From contig NW_002476575.1 of assembly GCF_000189635.1 (NCBI RefSeq), positions 124,001 through 188,000 on the forward strand: a stretch of DNA of 64,000 nt, given 5' to 3'. The translations under genes were made by a program, and so were the position numbers. Of this stretch, positions 11,501 to 24,015 are shown piece after piece. Position 1 is the first letter of the stretch, and the number at the start of each line of letters is the position of its first letter. The stretch comes from Tetrahymena thermophila SB210. Its lineage: Eukaryota > Ciliophora > Oligohymenophorea > Hymenostomatida > Tetrahymenidae. The notes under the pieces are model-generated. The model was not told the DNA's origin and searched no databases. It saw only the letters and a list, made by a program, of their open reading frames with translations.

Positions 11501-14500
11501 TTATCTTAAAAAAATGTAAATTTCTAACAGCTAAAATCAACAATAAAACTCAAAAATAAATACAAATGGGTAATTAGAAAAGCTTAATAATAAAACAGAT
11601 AGCATTGATTGGATTTTAGATAACAACCTATACAAGCTGAGCTACCTAATTAATAAGGCTCTATTATATTTTTCATTCAATCAACTTAATTTAGGAATTA
11701 ATGTGTTCTTTGATGAGTTATTTACTTAATATGTTAGTTCGGAAACTGCTACTCATGAATAAGCAGAAGCAGTCATTTTTGCAGCTGCTACTCATTTAAT
11801 CTATCCCTTATTTTCTCTAGGTTTAAATGAAAAGCTAATCAAATTATGCGAATATATCTCTGAATTTAAGAAAAAAGTTAAGAAAAAAGAAGGTTCCATC
11901 CCATAACACATTCAAGAGAAGCTTCCAAGCACAGAATATTTAATTATAATCAGCATTGCTAAATACAGACTTTAAAAATATGAAGAATCAATTAACTGTT
12001 TGTAACAATTAATTCAAACTCATTTAGATCCTGTCCAGCTCACAAACTCAAGCTCTAATAAATTTACATAAAGATGGAACGAATACTCTAAACTTGCCCA
12101 TTTCTTTTTATCCTTAAATTACTTTCAATTAAACAACATACCAAGTTGTTTGAATTACCTTTAATTGTATTTAAGAGAAACTCCAGAAAACTACAAATAA
12201 ATAACCAGTAACAACATAAATAATAACAACAACAATAACTTATTTAAATTTAACAACAAAACTTTTTAGAAGTAATTATCATCATCAACTGAAATAATTA
12301 TTTAGCATTTGCAGGCTGATTGCTCATATGTTTTAATGGTTGATTTGCTTTTGTAAAATAAACTTTCTTCAGAAGTTCCTCCTTTGTGTGAAGCTATCCT
12401 AGAGAGTCTCTATGACTAGATAAGACAATACTCCCTCCCGACAATCCTTTATCTCCCAAGACAAGGCTATTTTACAAGATGCTAGCACTTTTTAACTAAA
12501 AATCTGAAAAATCTAACTATTTAAAAAATAAAACCTCAATTCGAAGGTTCACTGAGAGTATTCTTCCCATTAATAAATGAAGAGAATGCTGATTTTATTG
12601 GTAAAATCTTTGACTTCTACGAATACTCCTATTTTGACAGGTAGTCTAATTTAAATTCTCACTTACTAGTTAAACTAGAAAGCGGCAACATTAGCCAAAT
12701 AATGAACCCTATTACAGGTAAAAAAATGATGCTCAACGAGTAAAGATGCGAAGCACGCAGGATAAAAAATACATAAGATCAAAGAGATATGATTTACAGA
12801 CTTATTTTGACACATAAATCAATTTTGAAAGTTCATTTTTTCCTAAAATAGGGAAGAGATATATATGCAATACAAGACGAATCTATGCCCAATAATAATA
12901 ATAACAATAACAATTTATCATCTAAAAATAGTTTTTCTAACCTTTAAAATCTAAGTTAAATAAAGTAAATTAGTTTTATTATTTTTTAATATTTTCAAAA
13001 CAAATCAATCAATTTAAATTAAAATTTAGTTTGAATTTTCCTTTCTAACATTCAAGATTTTATGAAATAAATAATTTTACCAAAAAATTTTAATTTATGT
13101 TAAAATGATATAAATTGAGTAATGAATGTTCATTTATATAAAAGCAATTAAGGTGGATCGAATTTGAAGTCAGCTTAGGAAGTAACATTTTGCAACTTAA
13201 ATAATGTAAGTAAAGTTGACTCGATGAGCAGTTAAAAGAAATTATTTAGCTTGGTACTACCACTAGGAGAAGAAAGTAAGGCATCAAACCATTAGATAAT
13301 TTAATTGTTTGCCACTCTAATCCTCTTGGTAGATTGCATGGAATATTTACATAGTCAGCATATTTACTCAGCTAACTTCTCTTTAGATTACATATTTTTA
13401 TCAGAGCCTAACATTCCAATCATAGCAACTTTTGACAATTTCCCTTCCAATTTTTGCTCATCTCCTGACCTAAATATTTAATAGTTAATATCTTCAATTA
13501 AAGCACTTCTACCTTGCTGCCAGCTTTCTCCTGAATAATTTCAACAGCAAGTTGTAATTCAACTGTATGCCTCTTCTTCCACATAATTTTCAAATTTATT
13601 GGTTTATATTTACCAGTTTATAAATAAATATAATTATGAAATTCACTAAACAAAAGTAGCTTACAATATTCCACCTTCTGACTTTGACATTTACAGCAAT
13701 TTTTTATCTGAATTAAGTAAAATTTTGCACTAAATTGCAATAACCTGCTTTCTGTTTCAATGCTAATCTGCTAGCAAAAGCATAGATTAATTTTATAAGA
13801 ATTGTGTGTTGGAAATAATTTAACTAAATAAATTATCAGCATGCAAAAACCTAACTCCATCAATGAACACTACAGAGAAAGAACTTCTAGGAGAAGGAAT
13901 AGTATTAGATTATAATATTTTCTATAATTAAATGTAAGTTTCTTAAGATCTGTCTCATTTCCTAAATGATGAAACACATGCCTTAGTTAACAAGTTCATA
14001 TAATTAAGTTAATTAGATATAATACAAAAATAAGAACTAATTAATGAATTGTATTCCATCAAGTAACAGTAATCCAGAGCAGCTAATTCTCTATCAATAG
14101 AAAAAAGATCTAAAAATCTTATGAAAATTATTGATGCTTCAGACGGAAGAGATGAGTACATTTTATCACTCATATCAAATATCGAATCTTTGCTAGCTGT
14201 TCAAGATGACATTGATTCAAGAGATTAAAACTAACTCTTCCAATATTTAGTTTCTTTGATTAAAAATCCTTTGAAAGATGATTGTAATTTCATATTTATT
14301 TAATTTTAAAACAAAAAAAATGAATAAATTATATATTTTGAGAGAATTTAAAATAATTTTTATTTATTAATAAATAATTTTATATTGATTAAATTTACTA
14401 TAAAAATTAAATAGTCTTTTAGAGATATATTAAGAGAAAAAAGGTGTATTATGAATGGAAATAAAATTAATAACAAGATATGCTAAAAAGGATAGTTAGA

Positions 14501-15175
14501 AATCTATATTAAGACGAAGATTTAAGACAAGAGAAATATGAAAAGTTTGTAAGAATTCTTTAAGAGTATCAAACTAAATCTAGAGATGAAAGTATTTCTT
14601 ACAAAGAGCATTAAGAGATGCTTGCCAAGGCAGCTTAAGCTGGAAGACACAATAGAAGAGAAGAGGATGGTACTTTGGTGGAAGAAGTAGATTGTGTTGT
14701 TGAGTAGACAACAGTGAACAGTTTTTCTCTTTCTTACTTTGCATCTTAAAAAGATAACAGAGCTAATATAAATGTGATGAACGTATTTTCTTAAAAGCCC
14801 TAAATTCTTAGTAATGATGAAAGTGATTAAATTATTTAAGAAAAAAGCCTTGAACCTAATTATGACTTTTAAATAATTAATGAGAATACAAATGAGAACA
14901 TTTAATCTTAAAAAAGGGAATTTGATTAAATAAAATTAAATGATGAAATTATCCCTCATAAAATACAGGAAAGCTTAGCACTTAAATCAGAAAAAGATTC
15001 TAAAGTACTTTCTCTTTCAACTTCTCAGTTTAAAATTAAAACGCCATCAACCTTCTTTAAAGAAGCAAATGTCACTGAGAGCATTGTCGACCAATCTCAA
15101 GCTTATCATTAATAAAATGTCTAAGAATTAAAAATCTAAAATAATATTTAATAAGAAGAATCTCTAAATGATTGA
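8598..15175 (+). CDS. Large TPR protein with C-terminal degenerate kinase domain
   Basis: Proposed exons are 8598-12964, 13145-14283 and 14415-15175, joining in frame to about 2088 residues. Introns have GTAAAT...AAAG and GTAATT...ATAG borders. The first ~270 residues and further blocks (about 340-420 and 720-800) look like tetratricopeptide helices, for example YYNQEALKCFKQAV-type units with A/G/Y at packing positions. These are separated by Asn/Gln-rich and acidic linkers. From about residue 1310 the text resembles a kinase N-lobe (EGSLRVFFPL, then RCEARRIKN and a helix). After intron 1 comes a catalytic-loop look-alike, YLHSQHIYSANFSLDYIFL. HRD reads SAN, the catalytic-loop Lys and Asn are Ser and Tyr, and the DFG position reads FDNF, so it is most likely a pseudokinase. 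The C-terminus (exon 3) is charged and possibly helical. It probably acts as a scaffold. Alternatively, 13145 onward could be a separate gene, but the phases fit well. Confidence 0.75.
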
Positions 15176-16389
15176 ACAAATAAATAGATGAATAAATTTT
15201 TTTAATTTTAAGAAATAAATGAATCAATCAGTTTATCAAATAAATAAAAGCAAAATCAAATACAATTTAAAAGATTTTTTGTTTCAATTTATATATATAT
15301 ATCAAAAATATTTATTTTATGACTCTAATTTGGTATCAGCTGCTTGTTTTAAATATTAACAATCTTAGTAAATTCTTATTGTTTAACAAATTTATCAAAT
15401 TTAATGTAATAACAAAATAGTCTAATTAAGACCAAATATCTCAATAAATAACTTTTTTATAAATAAGGTAATTTTTGATAAAAAAATTATTGTAAACTGA
15501 CATTTATTACTGTATTCCCTCTGATTAAAGCCATTCTTTAATACTTTTAAAAAAATTATGAATAATAAATTAAAATTAATTAGATTTTCTAGGATTTTGA
15601 ATAGAGGTTGATTAAAATTAATGAGGAATTAAGGCTTATTTCGTAAATATTAATTTTTAACTTTATATTTTTATAGATTGATACATTTTATTACTGATAT
15701 CAATATTTCTAATATAGCTTTCTTCTTTAAATTTTATTTATTAATTGTTTTATTCATTTTATTAAACATAACAGTTTTATATATCCTTATTTTAATGGAA
15801 TAGTTTTATATAATTATGCTAATATTATCTACTTAATTTTTTTTAGGTAATAGTTAAATTCGCTAAAAATAAATATTAATTTTTTATTTATTTTGATTGG
15901 TAGGTATCTATTTTTGGAACAAATTTTATGAATAAGAAAGACAATTTAATAATATTTATAAGGAAAGTAAATTGAATATATTTTTAATTCTAAGTAAGCT
16001 TTTATTCATTTATTGATTGAATTAAATTTTAGTAAAATAAGTTTATTGATTTTTTTTGCATCTCAAGCAAGTCTTAGATAAAGAGAGACTAATTTTTAAA
16101 TAAATTTAATGTATTTATTTATATATAAAAATAACAAAATATTATTAAAGCTTTACATACAATTTAATTAATTATCTAATAAAAATATAACAATACAATC
16201 AACATTATTAGTTTAATAATTAGATAAATAAATAAATAAATAAATAAATAACCAAATATCAAAAATATAAAGCAATAAGGTGTTCTATCTAGCTGTTAAA
16301 AAAAAAAAAACACAACCTAAAAAGTAAAATCTAGTTAAAATACTAATTATAGGCAAAAAGCAAATACGAATATATAGATAGTTACAGGC
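15176..16389. other. AT-rich intergenic region with microsatellite
   Basis: Between two plus-strand genes. I see no open frame with protein-like composition. It contains an ATAA microsatellite at 16224-16251 and A-runs near 16300, and otherwise nothing assignable. Confidence 0.6.
16224..16251. repeat. (ATAA)n microsatellite
   Basis: About seven uninterrupted tetranucleotide units, located 140 bases upstream of the CRAL-TRIO gene start. Confidence 0.9.
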
Positions 16390-17694
16390 ATGTAAGAATA
16401 AGATATAAACTGCACAAATAGCGAAAAAGAAAGGAGAGCTAATGAATAGTTTAGATAAGAACATTAGTTAGACGACCAAAAATTTAATATATTTTTAGAG
16501 ATGCAGAAATTAGTTAAAAAGGAACTTGAAACTAATGCAGATGTGTAAGGCTAAAATAAAGATAAGATTACTGATCCAAAACATTTATTAAGATAGCTCA
16601 AAGCGAGAGATTTTAACATTGAAAAAACAATTGAAATGTGGAGGAATTGGATATTATGGAGAAAAAAATATGATATAGATAATATAGGATTGGAAACAAT
16701 CGAAAGCGAAATGAAGACAGGAAAAGCTTTTTGGCATAAATACGATAAATAAGGAAATCCATGCTGTGTAGTTAGGATTAAAAATCATATTGCTGCAGAA
16801 ACAACACACGATAAAGTTATAAAATTTATGATTTACTTAATGGAAGTAGGTATTAAAATGAGCGAAAAAAGTGGCACAGAAAAAATGTGTGTTATTTGGG
16901 ATAGAGAAGGATTTTCGTCAAAAAATTTTGATTTCTAATTTATCACTCTTATGAAGTCTCTTGTTTCGATGTTCTAGGATAACTATGCAGAAAGATTAGC
17001 TTAAGTGTACATCTTATATCCTAGTTTTATAATGAAATAGGCTTTCAATATATTCAGACCTATGTTAGCTGAAAAAGTGAGAAACAAAATTAATATCGTT
17101 AATGAGCTGTCAGATATCAAAAAGTTTTTTGATGAAGATTCTATTTTAAAAATACATGGAGGAAAGAGTGATTTTGAATACAGATACCCAGATAATATTC
17201 TTTGTGATCCTCTAAATGCTGTTCTACCTTACATTCCAAGCAGACCTAATCAAAGTATTAATAGGAACCAGAGCTTTAGTTTTTAAAACAGCTATAATTA
17301 AGGAGAAAATGTAAGTCCTTTAAATAGGAGTTCCAATTTCTTTTCAATAGAAAATGATTCCACTGAGTTTTTCAACATACAAAATAGCCAAGAAATAGAT
17401 TGTGATGTAGAACCAGAATCATATTCATAAAGTTCTAACAACTTTTAAGATTTATAAAATCAATTTAAAACTCCTGAAGAAAATTCTCCATAAAATCTCC
17501 AAAATGTTAAAAATTAATAAATATAGCAAGACTAAATATATAAAGAAGATGTAATAGTAGATTAATTTTAAAACCACAATCAAAAAAAGACAACAGACTT
17601 ATATAAATACAGTCACCCTAATTACGAAAATAATTAAGTTGTCAATTCAGGTTGTTGTGGATGTAAATCTGGAAGCAGTTGCTCCATATTTTGA
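16390..17694 (+). CDS. CRAL-TRIO (Sec14-like) lipid-transfer protein with CaaX-like C-terminus
   Basis: Intronless frame of 434 residues from the ATG at 16390 to TGA 17692-17694. Residues ~60-100 match the CRAL-TRIO N-terminal helical region (KHLLRQLKARDFNIEKTIEM). Residues ~110-285 match the lipid-binding domain: MCVIWDREGFSSKNFDF, then a helix and DNYAERLAQVYILYPSFIMK, the usual YPERL...NAPxxF segment with Ala for Pro. The domain then ends with the VRNKINIV strand. Family members bind phosphoinositides, tocopherol or similar lipids and move or present them at membranes. The C-terminal 150 residues are Asn/Gln/Ser-rich and disordered-looking. They end in a Cys cluster (CCGCKSGSSC) and the last four residues CSIF, which has the form of a prenylation (CaaX) box. 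This suggests the protein is membrane-tethered. The ligand cannot be told from the sequence. Confidence 0.92.
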
Positions 17695-18375
17695 CAATAA
17701 AAACTAAAGAATAAATGAATGAATGACTAATTATACTAACTAAACTATAATCTCAAAAGTTCTTATTAAATTAATGATAACTAGGAACTCAATATGCATT
17801 TAATATATTTTTATATTTCAACCACTTAAGCATAAAAATTGCTTTAAACTATTAATTTTTATCTCTCATTTTAAAATAGTAATAATTATTTACAAAAATA
17901 GTATTAGATAACATTTGGGAGGGAAGGGGGTTATAGCTAGGTGTCATTTATTTTAAAATTTAATTTTTTTCTAAACATTTATCTAAATTTCTTTTAATTA
18001 AATATTTATAAGTATAGCCTATCCAAAATTAAAAAGACATTTATATAAACACATTGATATTATTAAAACTATTTTAACACTAACTCAGTGATGTATTCAT
18101 TTTCTTAATTAGGTGTGGTACCGACTTTTTAAAATAAAATTATATCCTATTAATTATTTTAAATTAAAATGAAAAAAACATTTTTTTTAGAAAAATAATT
18201 TCATACTAATAAATATATTGCATAAGAAAGAAAATGTTTTTTTGTACTTCTACAACAAAAAAATTGAAAATATATACGAATAAACAGGGAATTTAAGAAA
18301 TGAATTTCATATTGAAGAATATTTCAATTTATTTAATAAAAATAACAATCTAAAACAAAATTTGAAAGCAGACTT
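17695..18375. other. Convergent 3' intergenic region with a G-run
   Basis: Separates the stop codons of two convergent genes, so both 3' UTRs and polyadenylation sites should lie here. It is AT-rich, with one conspicuous G-rich stretch at 17917-17930 on the plus strand. No gene seen. Confidence 0.6.
17917..17930 (+). repeat. G-rich run in convergent 3' region
   Basis: Three adjacent runs of three to five G in otherwise AT-rich DNA, between the CRAL-TRIO and K+ channel stops. Too short to call a four-run quadruplex from this stretch alone. Confidence 0.6.
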
Positions 18376-21300
18376 TCATTTCGATTTATTGCTTTTTGAA
18401 TCTTCTTCTAATTATTATTTAGACTGATTTTGTAATTAGTTTTCTTTTATTAGGTCTTAGTAATATTAAATATTTTTAGGAGCTTCGTTTTGATGTGGTG
18501 GTTAAGATTTTTAATTAGGTTCATTTGGCTTGTTATCATTATTTTTATTTGATAGACTTTTTATAGTTTTATATTGAAATGTTTAGTGCTTTCTCATTTG
18601 TACAGAATATAGCAACAAAACTCTTTCGTAATTATTTTAAGGCATGTAAAATTAATAACTTTTAAGAGTTTCAAACTAAAAATCACAATCTTGTGTATTT
18701 TATTTTTAAGGTTACTGGAATAATTCTTTTAATTATTTTAGTAATGCTTCATTTGCTTATTTTTGGAAATAGCTACTTAATTGTTTACTCAAATAACGAT
18801 TTTATGATTTCTTCATGCTTAAAATATCAGTTTTTAAAGAACTTTTGTTAGCATATTATTCTTTTTGATCATTTTAGTTGAATGATTTTTGTTAATAGAT
18901 TTATTTGTTATACAATTTATTATCTTCAAGTTTAATTTTGTTACTAAATTATGAGTAATTATCATTATTCGTTAGATGATTAGATTCCTAGCTAGAATTA
19001 GGATTCACAAACTCAGGAATACTGTAGTTACTGTTTTAAGGATTATAAAATTAAAACCCAAGAGATGTTTATGGGTTTAGATTATTTGTGTTGAAATAAT
19101 TTGGAGTATTAACATTAACATACAATTTATTGTTAGCAGAATATGGGGAAGGACACATTTCCGACATATTAGATAGTTGGCGTTACCTGTTAGTTGGAGT
19201 ATTCAGAATATTCCCTCCATCTCCCTGTATGAAATTATTATAAATGTTACTTGGTTAATTTTACTAAGTGACAAATTATGAATGTTAGCACTATTAGGTT
19301 AACTAAGATTTATTGTCTCCTTAATCATCATCAACAATTTTATCTTACAAAGATTTGATAGAAAAATAAACTTTTTTGCATTATGTGCAACCATTATTGC
19401 TAGATTGACTATAATCGTCATTATTAACTGTGTACTAAAAGTTATTGTTAGATTTTTATTATACTTGAAGACTTTGTTTATCTAACGTATTATAAGATTT
19501 TTATTAAATTTATATACTTTATCTGTCTTATCTGTCTATATAATTCAGTTCAGAGTTCATATTCATATTTGTATTATCTTGATTATTTACGTTTGTGTTT
19601 TTAATGAATTGGTATTATAATTTTATATTCTACAACTAATTTTGTATATTTTATTAGCTCTTTATTTTTTAGATATTATTTAAATTTTGCTAATTACCAA
19701 TCGTTCTTAAACTAGGCTATCCTCTTCCATTTTTTATTAAATTTAAATCTTCTTAAAATTCTTATTTCATCGCATCGTTAAACCAGCCTTGCCAACTTAA
19801 ATCTTCTAAATTCTCATCTATAAATTATTTTGCTCCCTCTTCAACTTAATGTTTTACTTACAATGAATTATAGGAGAAACTTTTCCTTTAAATATCTTTG
19901 TCTCTTGTTTAGAAATCATTTTTGGCATATTCCTTTATAATCTAAAATAAATAATTAAATAAATATATTTTATTTTTTACTATCTTCAAAAATTAAATTG
20001 ATAGAAAGGTTATTTAAAATGCAAGTGTGCAATATACTTTAAATTTATCAGAGCAAAGATGGATGAAATTGCACTCAGTAACTAAATGAGTGGTTGATTT
20101 ACAACAGTAGCATACAACTCCAACTAAATCCAATTTATTGTTAAAAGTAATAGAATCTTTTATCATGCAAAATTTTTCTAAGTCAATTGGTGAGCTTTAG
20201 ATCAACTCATAGAAGTTGCTTCTCTTAATTGATAACAATTTCGTAAATTCAACACTTCTGACAGATAACTAACTTGATTTTCCTGTAAAGAATTAAATTT
20301 CTCCAAAATAATCTCCTTTATGAAGTACCTTTAGTTTTTCATTGTTATTGCTGTTATAAATTTCTACACTTCCTTTTTCTATAAAATAAATGCAGTAATC
20401 GTTTTCTACTTCTTGCATTATAATCTTTTAACCAGGTTTGAATTCTTTTTATTCAATAAGTTTTATGGTCTTTTAAATAATCTATTGGCTAAAATTTTTC
20501 CTTTAAAATATAATTTAAATAAAATGAAATTATTTTTTTAAATTACAATAAATCCTCATATTTAAATTAAACTTATTTTCAAAGATTTTGTTTAAATTAA
20601 AAATTTTAAATTATGAGACATAAATCTAAAATAAGAGGGAGGGACATTAATAGATGAGGATTTACAATTATTTAAATCAAAAAAATTTGCAGTTTATTAA
20701 TTAAAAATAACCTAAAGAGAGGAGATTTTTCGAATACAATTTTGTTTGCCTCAAGCATCATCTAATTTTATAGGGATTCAGGGAGTAAGGCAATAACTTT
20801 TTATTACTTTTAAATATCTTCTTGGTTTGATTGAATAAAAAAATACTGTAAATATTCCCTGACTTAAACTTGTAAATCAATTGAAACATTTTTTTTATGC
20901 ATAAACCCATAAATAGCATTAAAATGTTCATCATATTCTTTATTATTGATATTCATTTCTGATAAAATTTATCCAATAGAATTTAAACTGTATCCAAACA
21001 TACCACAAGCTATAAGCATTGTCAAGACAGATAATAAATACTCTCTACTATTAACAGGAATTATATCACCATAACCAACTGTAATCATAGTAACAGTTGT
21101 AAAATAGTATGCTCTCAAGTATTATTCATAGAAGTTGAGATTTTTTATTCCTTGCAATTTATCAAGCCAAGTATATGAACAATTATTAATATTATAATAA
21201 GAAGATCCTTGTTAAGCACAAAATATTGAATCTTCTGTTTGGTCCATTTTACCAAAAACTAACCAAATACATGCAAATAAATGGGAAACTATAAATAAAT

Positions 21301-22936
21301 TGAAGAAAATTTGCAATAAGCTGATAAAACCTCTATTCATTTTCCTTAAATAAAATCTATCATAAATTCGATTTTTAAATGTAGTTTACTTAAAAACTTT
21401 GAAAAGGGCTACCATAAAAAACAACACACTAATTTTGTTATCTTTTACTAATTCTAATTGATTTCGCTGCTAGGCAACATTAATCCATACAATTATTACA
21501 AATGAAATATTTAGAAGGCCATCTTTTGAAATTTATTCGAGCAAAATGAGAGTTCTTGAATGAAGTAGATTTCCTTTTTTGTACTAAACAGTATTCAACT
21601 TGACAAATACATCTAAAGTAGCAATAGTTGCTAAAAAAATATCTAGATTCTCCAGATAAAAAGCAGAACTGAAAGGTATACCATAAATAAAGTATAGAGG
21701 AAGATAAAAGAAGAATACAATTACAATGATCATGTTAAGAATGTCCCATATAAACTTCATAATAGACTAAGGATGAAATAAAGGAATAGTGGGAGTATTT
21801 TTTCTAATTGTTTTAATTAGCTTAATTGAATTTGCTTGCTTAAAAAATAAATGAATAATTTTTTAGAAATAATTGTAATCATAAAATTCGTAGTTTTCTT
21901 TTTCCTATTTGTCATAATTAATTGTCTTATCTCTTAAATAATAGAACTTCTGCCTTTAAAGCAAAGCAAGTCTTTTTGATTCGATATTGGAAGCCATTTT
22001 ATATGCATAATTTTTCATTTTCATTATAATATGGATAAAATTATTTCTCTTTTACTTTTTTTGTAACAATTATTTTTCATTTTCTGTAATCTTTCTTGAA
22101 TCTTTTTTCCTAGATAAGTGATGAACAGAAGATAAAATTTACTTCTACTTTTTGTTAGGTGATTCAATAGCACCTCCTCCGTTCTAATTATTATTATTAT
22201 TTTATAATGCTATTCTAAAGCTTCCAGTTTGCTTTTTAGATTAAACATCCTGTTAATATTCAATTTTATTGTCGCTCTGTTAATTAGATTATACCCTTTC
22301 TACTTCTTTTGAATCAATATTAGAGGTAAAATATTTGCTTATTACCTTTTTTTGATCTTATTGCATTTCATTAGCACCTTGTGGAGTATTTGATTCGTGA
22401 CTCTAAGGTTTGTTTTTAAAACTTGGACTGCCTAATAGAGTATTTAAATTGGAAGTGCTATTATTAATGTTTTAAATGTGTTATAAACTATTTTTTAGGT
22501 CATAGCAGTCGAAGTAGACTAACTTTTTGTTATCATTTTACATAGACATACTCAAAGAGTCTTGTAACTAACATTTTTAATTCTACTTTGGAATATCAGT
22601 ATCATAATTTCCATTCTTAAATTACAAATAAGATATTTCATTATTATTTTAAATATAACTAAGCTAGTTTTCTTCATTTTAGGATTGAATCTACTTTTTG
22701 CTATCAATTATCTGAATACTTTTCTACATCTTAGGATTAATTTCAGCATCTAATTATATTTTTTTTGTGCTTAGTTCCTACAAAGAAGATTAAATCCTAT
22801 TTATGGATATATTTTTTGTTCCATACTCATCTTCTGTTAGAGTCTTTTCATGCTATCGTGAGTAAAATATTTCCACCATTTCATTGTACATTTTTTATGT
22901 TTAATCAAAATTTTATTTATATTTGTTAAGTCTCAT
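18376..22936 (-). CDS. Six-transmembrane K+ channel with CNBD-like domain and zinc knuckle
   Basis: Proposed exons, in transcript order, are 22936-20712, 20500-20038 and 19941-18376, in frame for 1417 residues. Residues 1-390 form a Gln/Asn/Ser-rich cytosolic N-terminus. Six hydrophobic segments follow (FIWDILNMIIVIVFFFYLP, LDIFLATIATLDVFV and so on). The pore is TTVTMITVGYGD, with the GYG filter at ~621-623, then a last helix and a C-linker. Exon 2 encodes a cyclic-nucleotide-binding-like beta roll (EFKPGQKIIMQE, IYFIEKGSVEIY, GDYFGEIQFF). The usual phosphate-binding Arg is not in place, so cNMP gating is uncertain. Right behind it is a CX2CX4HX4C motif (20112-20071). The C-terminal ~520 residues are low-complexity. 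The family is EAG/HCN/CNG-type; GYG predicts K+ selectivity. The ATG at 22936 is the most upstream in-frame Met seen; 22891 is an alternative. Intron 1 was chosen because it restores SPLFRKNFSQQ. Confidence 0.9.
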
Positions 22937-24015
22937 TTTCTAAATCAAGTAAAATGTAATTTAATAATTAATTAGCTTTAAATTTATGTTATTTCTTTAA
23001 TTTTCTACATTCAATCAACCAAAAACTTAACCTCTTCAAAACACTAATTTTTGATTGAATGCAGAACTAAATTAAATACAAGTAAGTATTAATCCATGTT
23101 AAGGCTCCTGTATACTCTGCTCAAAGAAATACATATAATAATTATGATAAAATAATTATGCCTAGATATAAAAACATGCACAAACTTATCTAAAAAATAA
23201 AAACTACTAGCATTAATTTAAAGAATAAATAAAATCTATTGCCAAATAGTAAATTAAGTTTTTTTAAATTTAAGTATTATATATTTTTAAATTAGAAAAT
23301 ATCCATTTAATTCATAGTTTTAAAATTAAAAAAGAATATTAATATTTAATGATGAAATAAGAGAATAAGTTTTTATCAAAAATTATATTTTATGCTCCTT
23401 TATTAATTAAAATTAATTTATTAAGTTAGTTTATTAATAATATTTGTTATAATTTAAGTAAATTAAATGAATTTTAAAATAAATATTATTTTTTATATTC
23501 ATAAAAAAACTCAGTTTACATATCTCCTAATACTTCCCTTACTTAGTTTACTAATTGAATATTTTTAAAAAGATTCATAATTTACTGTAATTTTAACAAA
23601 TATTAAATTTTTTTTTTTGAGGGTAGGGGGAGAGAGTTGTTGTATTGTAGTTGGGATTTAATGTATTAGAATCATATAATATTTTATAAAATATAAAGCA
23701 AGTAAGTAAGTACATATTATTTTTTAAATTAAAGTAAATTTTTATTTTATAAGAAATAAGTAAATAATAATAAGAATGTAATTAATTATTTTTTAATAAA
23801 TTTATTTCAGAATTTATTTTTAATTTTATTACTCACTGCTCGATGATTTTATTATTTAAGAAATTATTTAAATTGTTTGCATATAATTTGATTAATAAAG
23901 GATTTTCATGATTAGAGATGATAATTGAAACTAAATATTTTGTATTTATTATATAAGTGAAATCAAATAAAAATTTGATTTAGTTAATATTGGTTTTTAT
24001 TTAATTTGTAGTAAT
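22937..24015. other. AT-rich intergenic region with a G-run
   Basis: Upstream of the K+ channel and downstream of the first PAS-like paralog, both on the minus strand. It contains a T-tract followed by a G-rich run at 23619-23635. No gene seen. Confidence 0.6.
23619..23635 (+). repeat. G-rich run after a T-tract
   Basis: A T-run of about 11 followed by GAGGGTAGGGGGAGAG, very similar in character to the G-run at 17917. It lies in the spacer upstream of the K+ channel gene. Confidence 0.6.

Noticed and set aside
13032..13034. TGA taken as the end of the TPR gene
   Set aside because: It lies in a GT...AG interval, and the kinase-like fold continues in the downstream frame, so it was treated as intronic.
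23015..23050. Possible chromosome breakage sequence
   Set aside because: Contains TTAACCTCTTC but does not match the 15-base Tetrahymena Cbs consensus.
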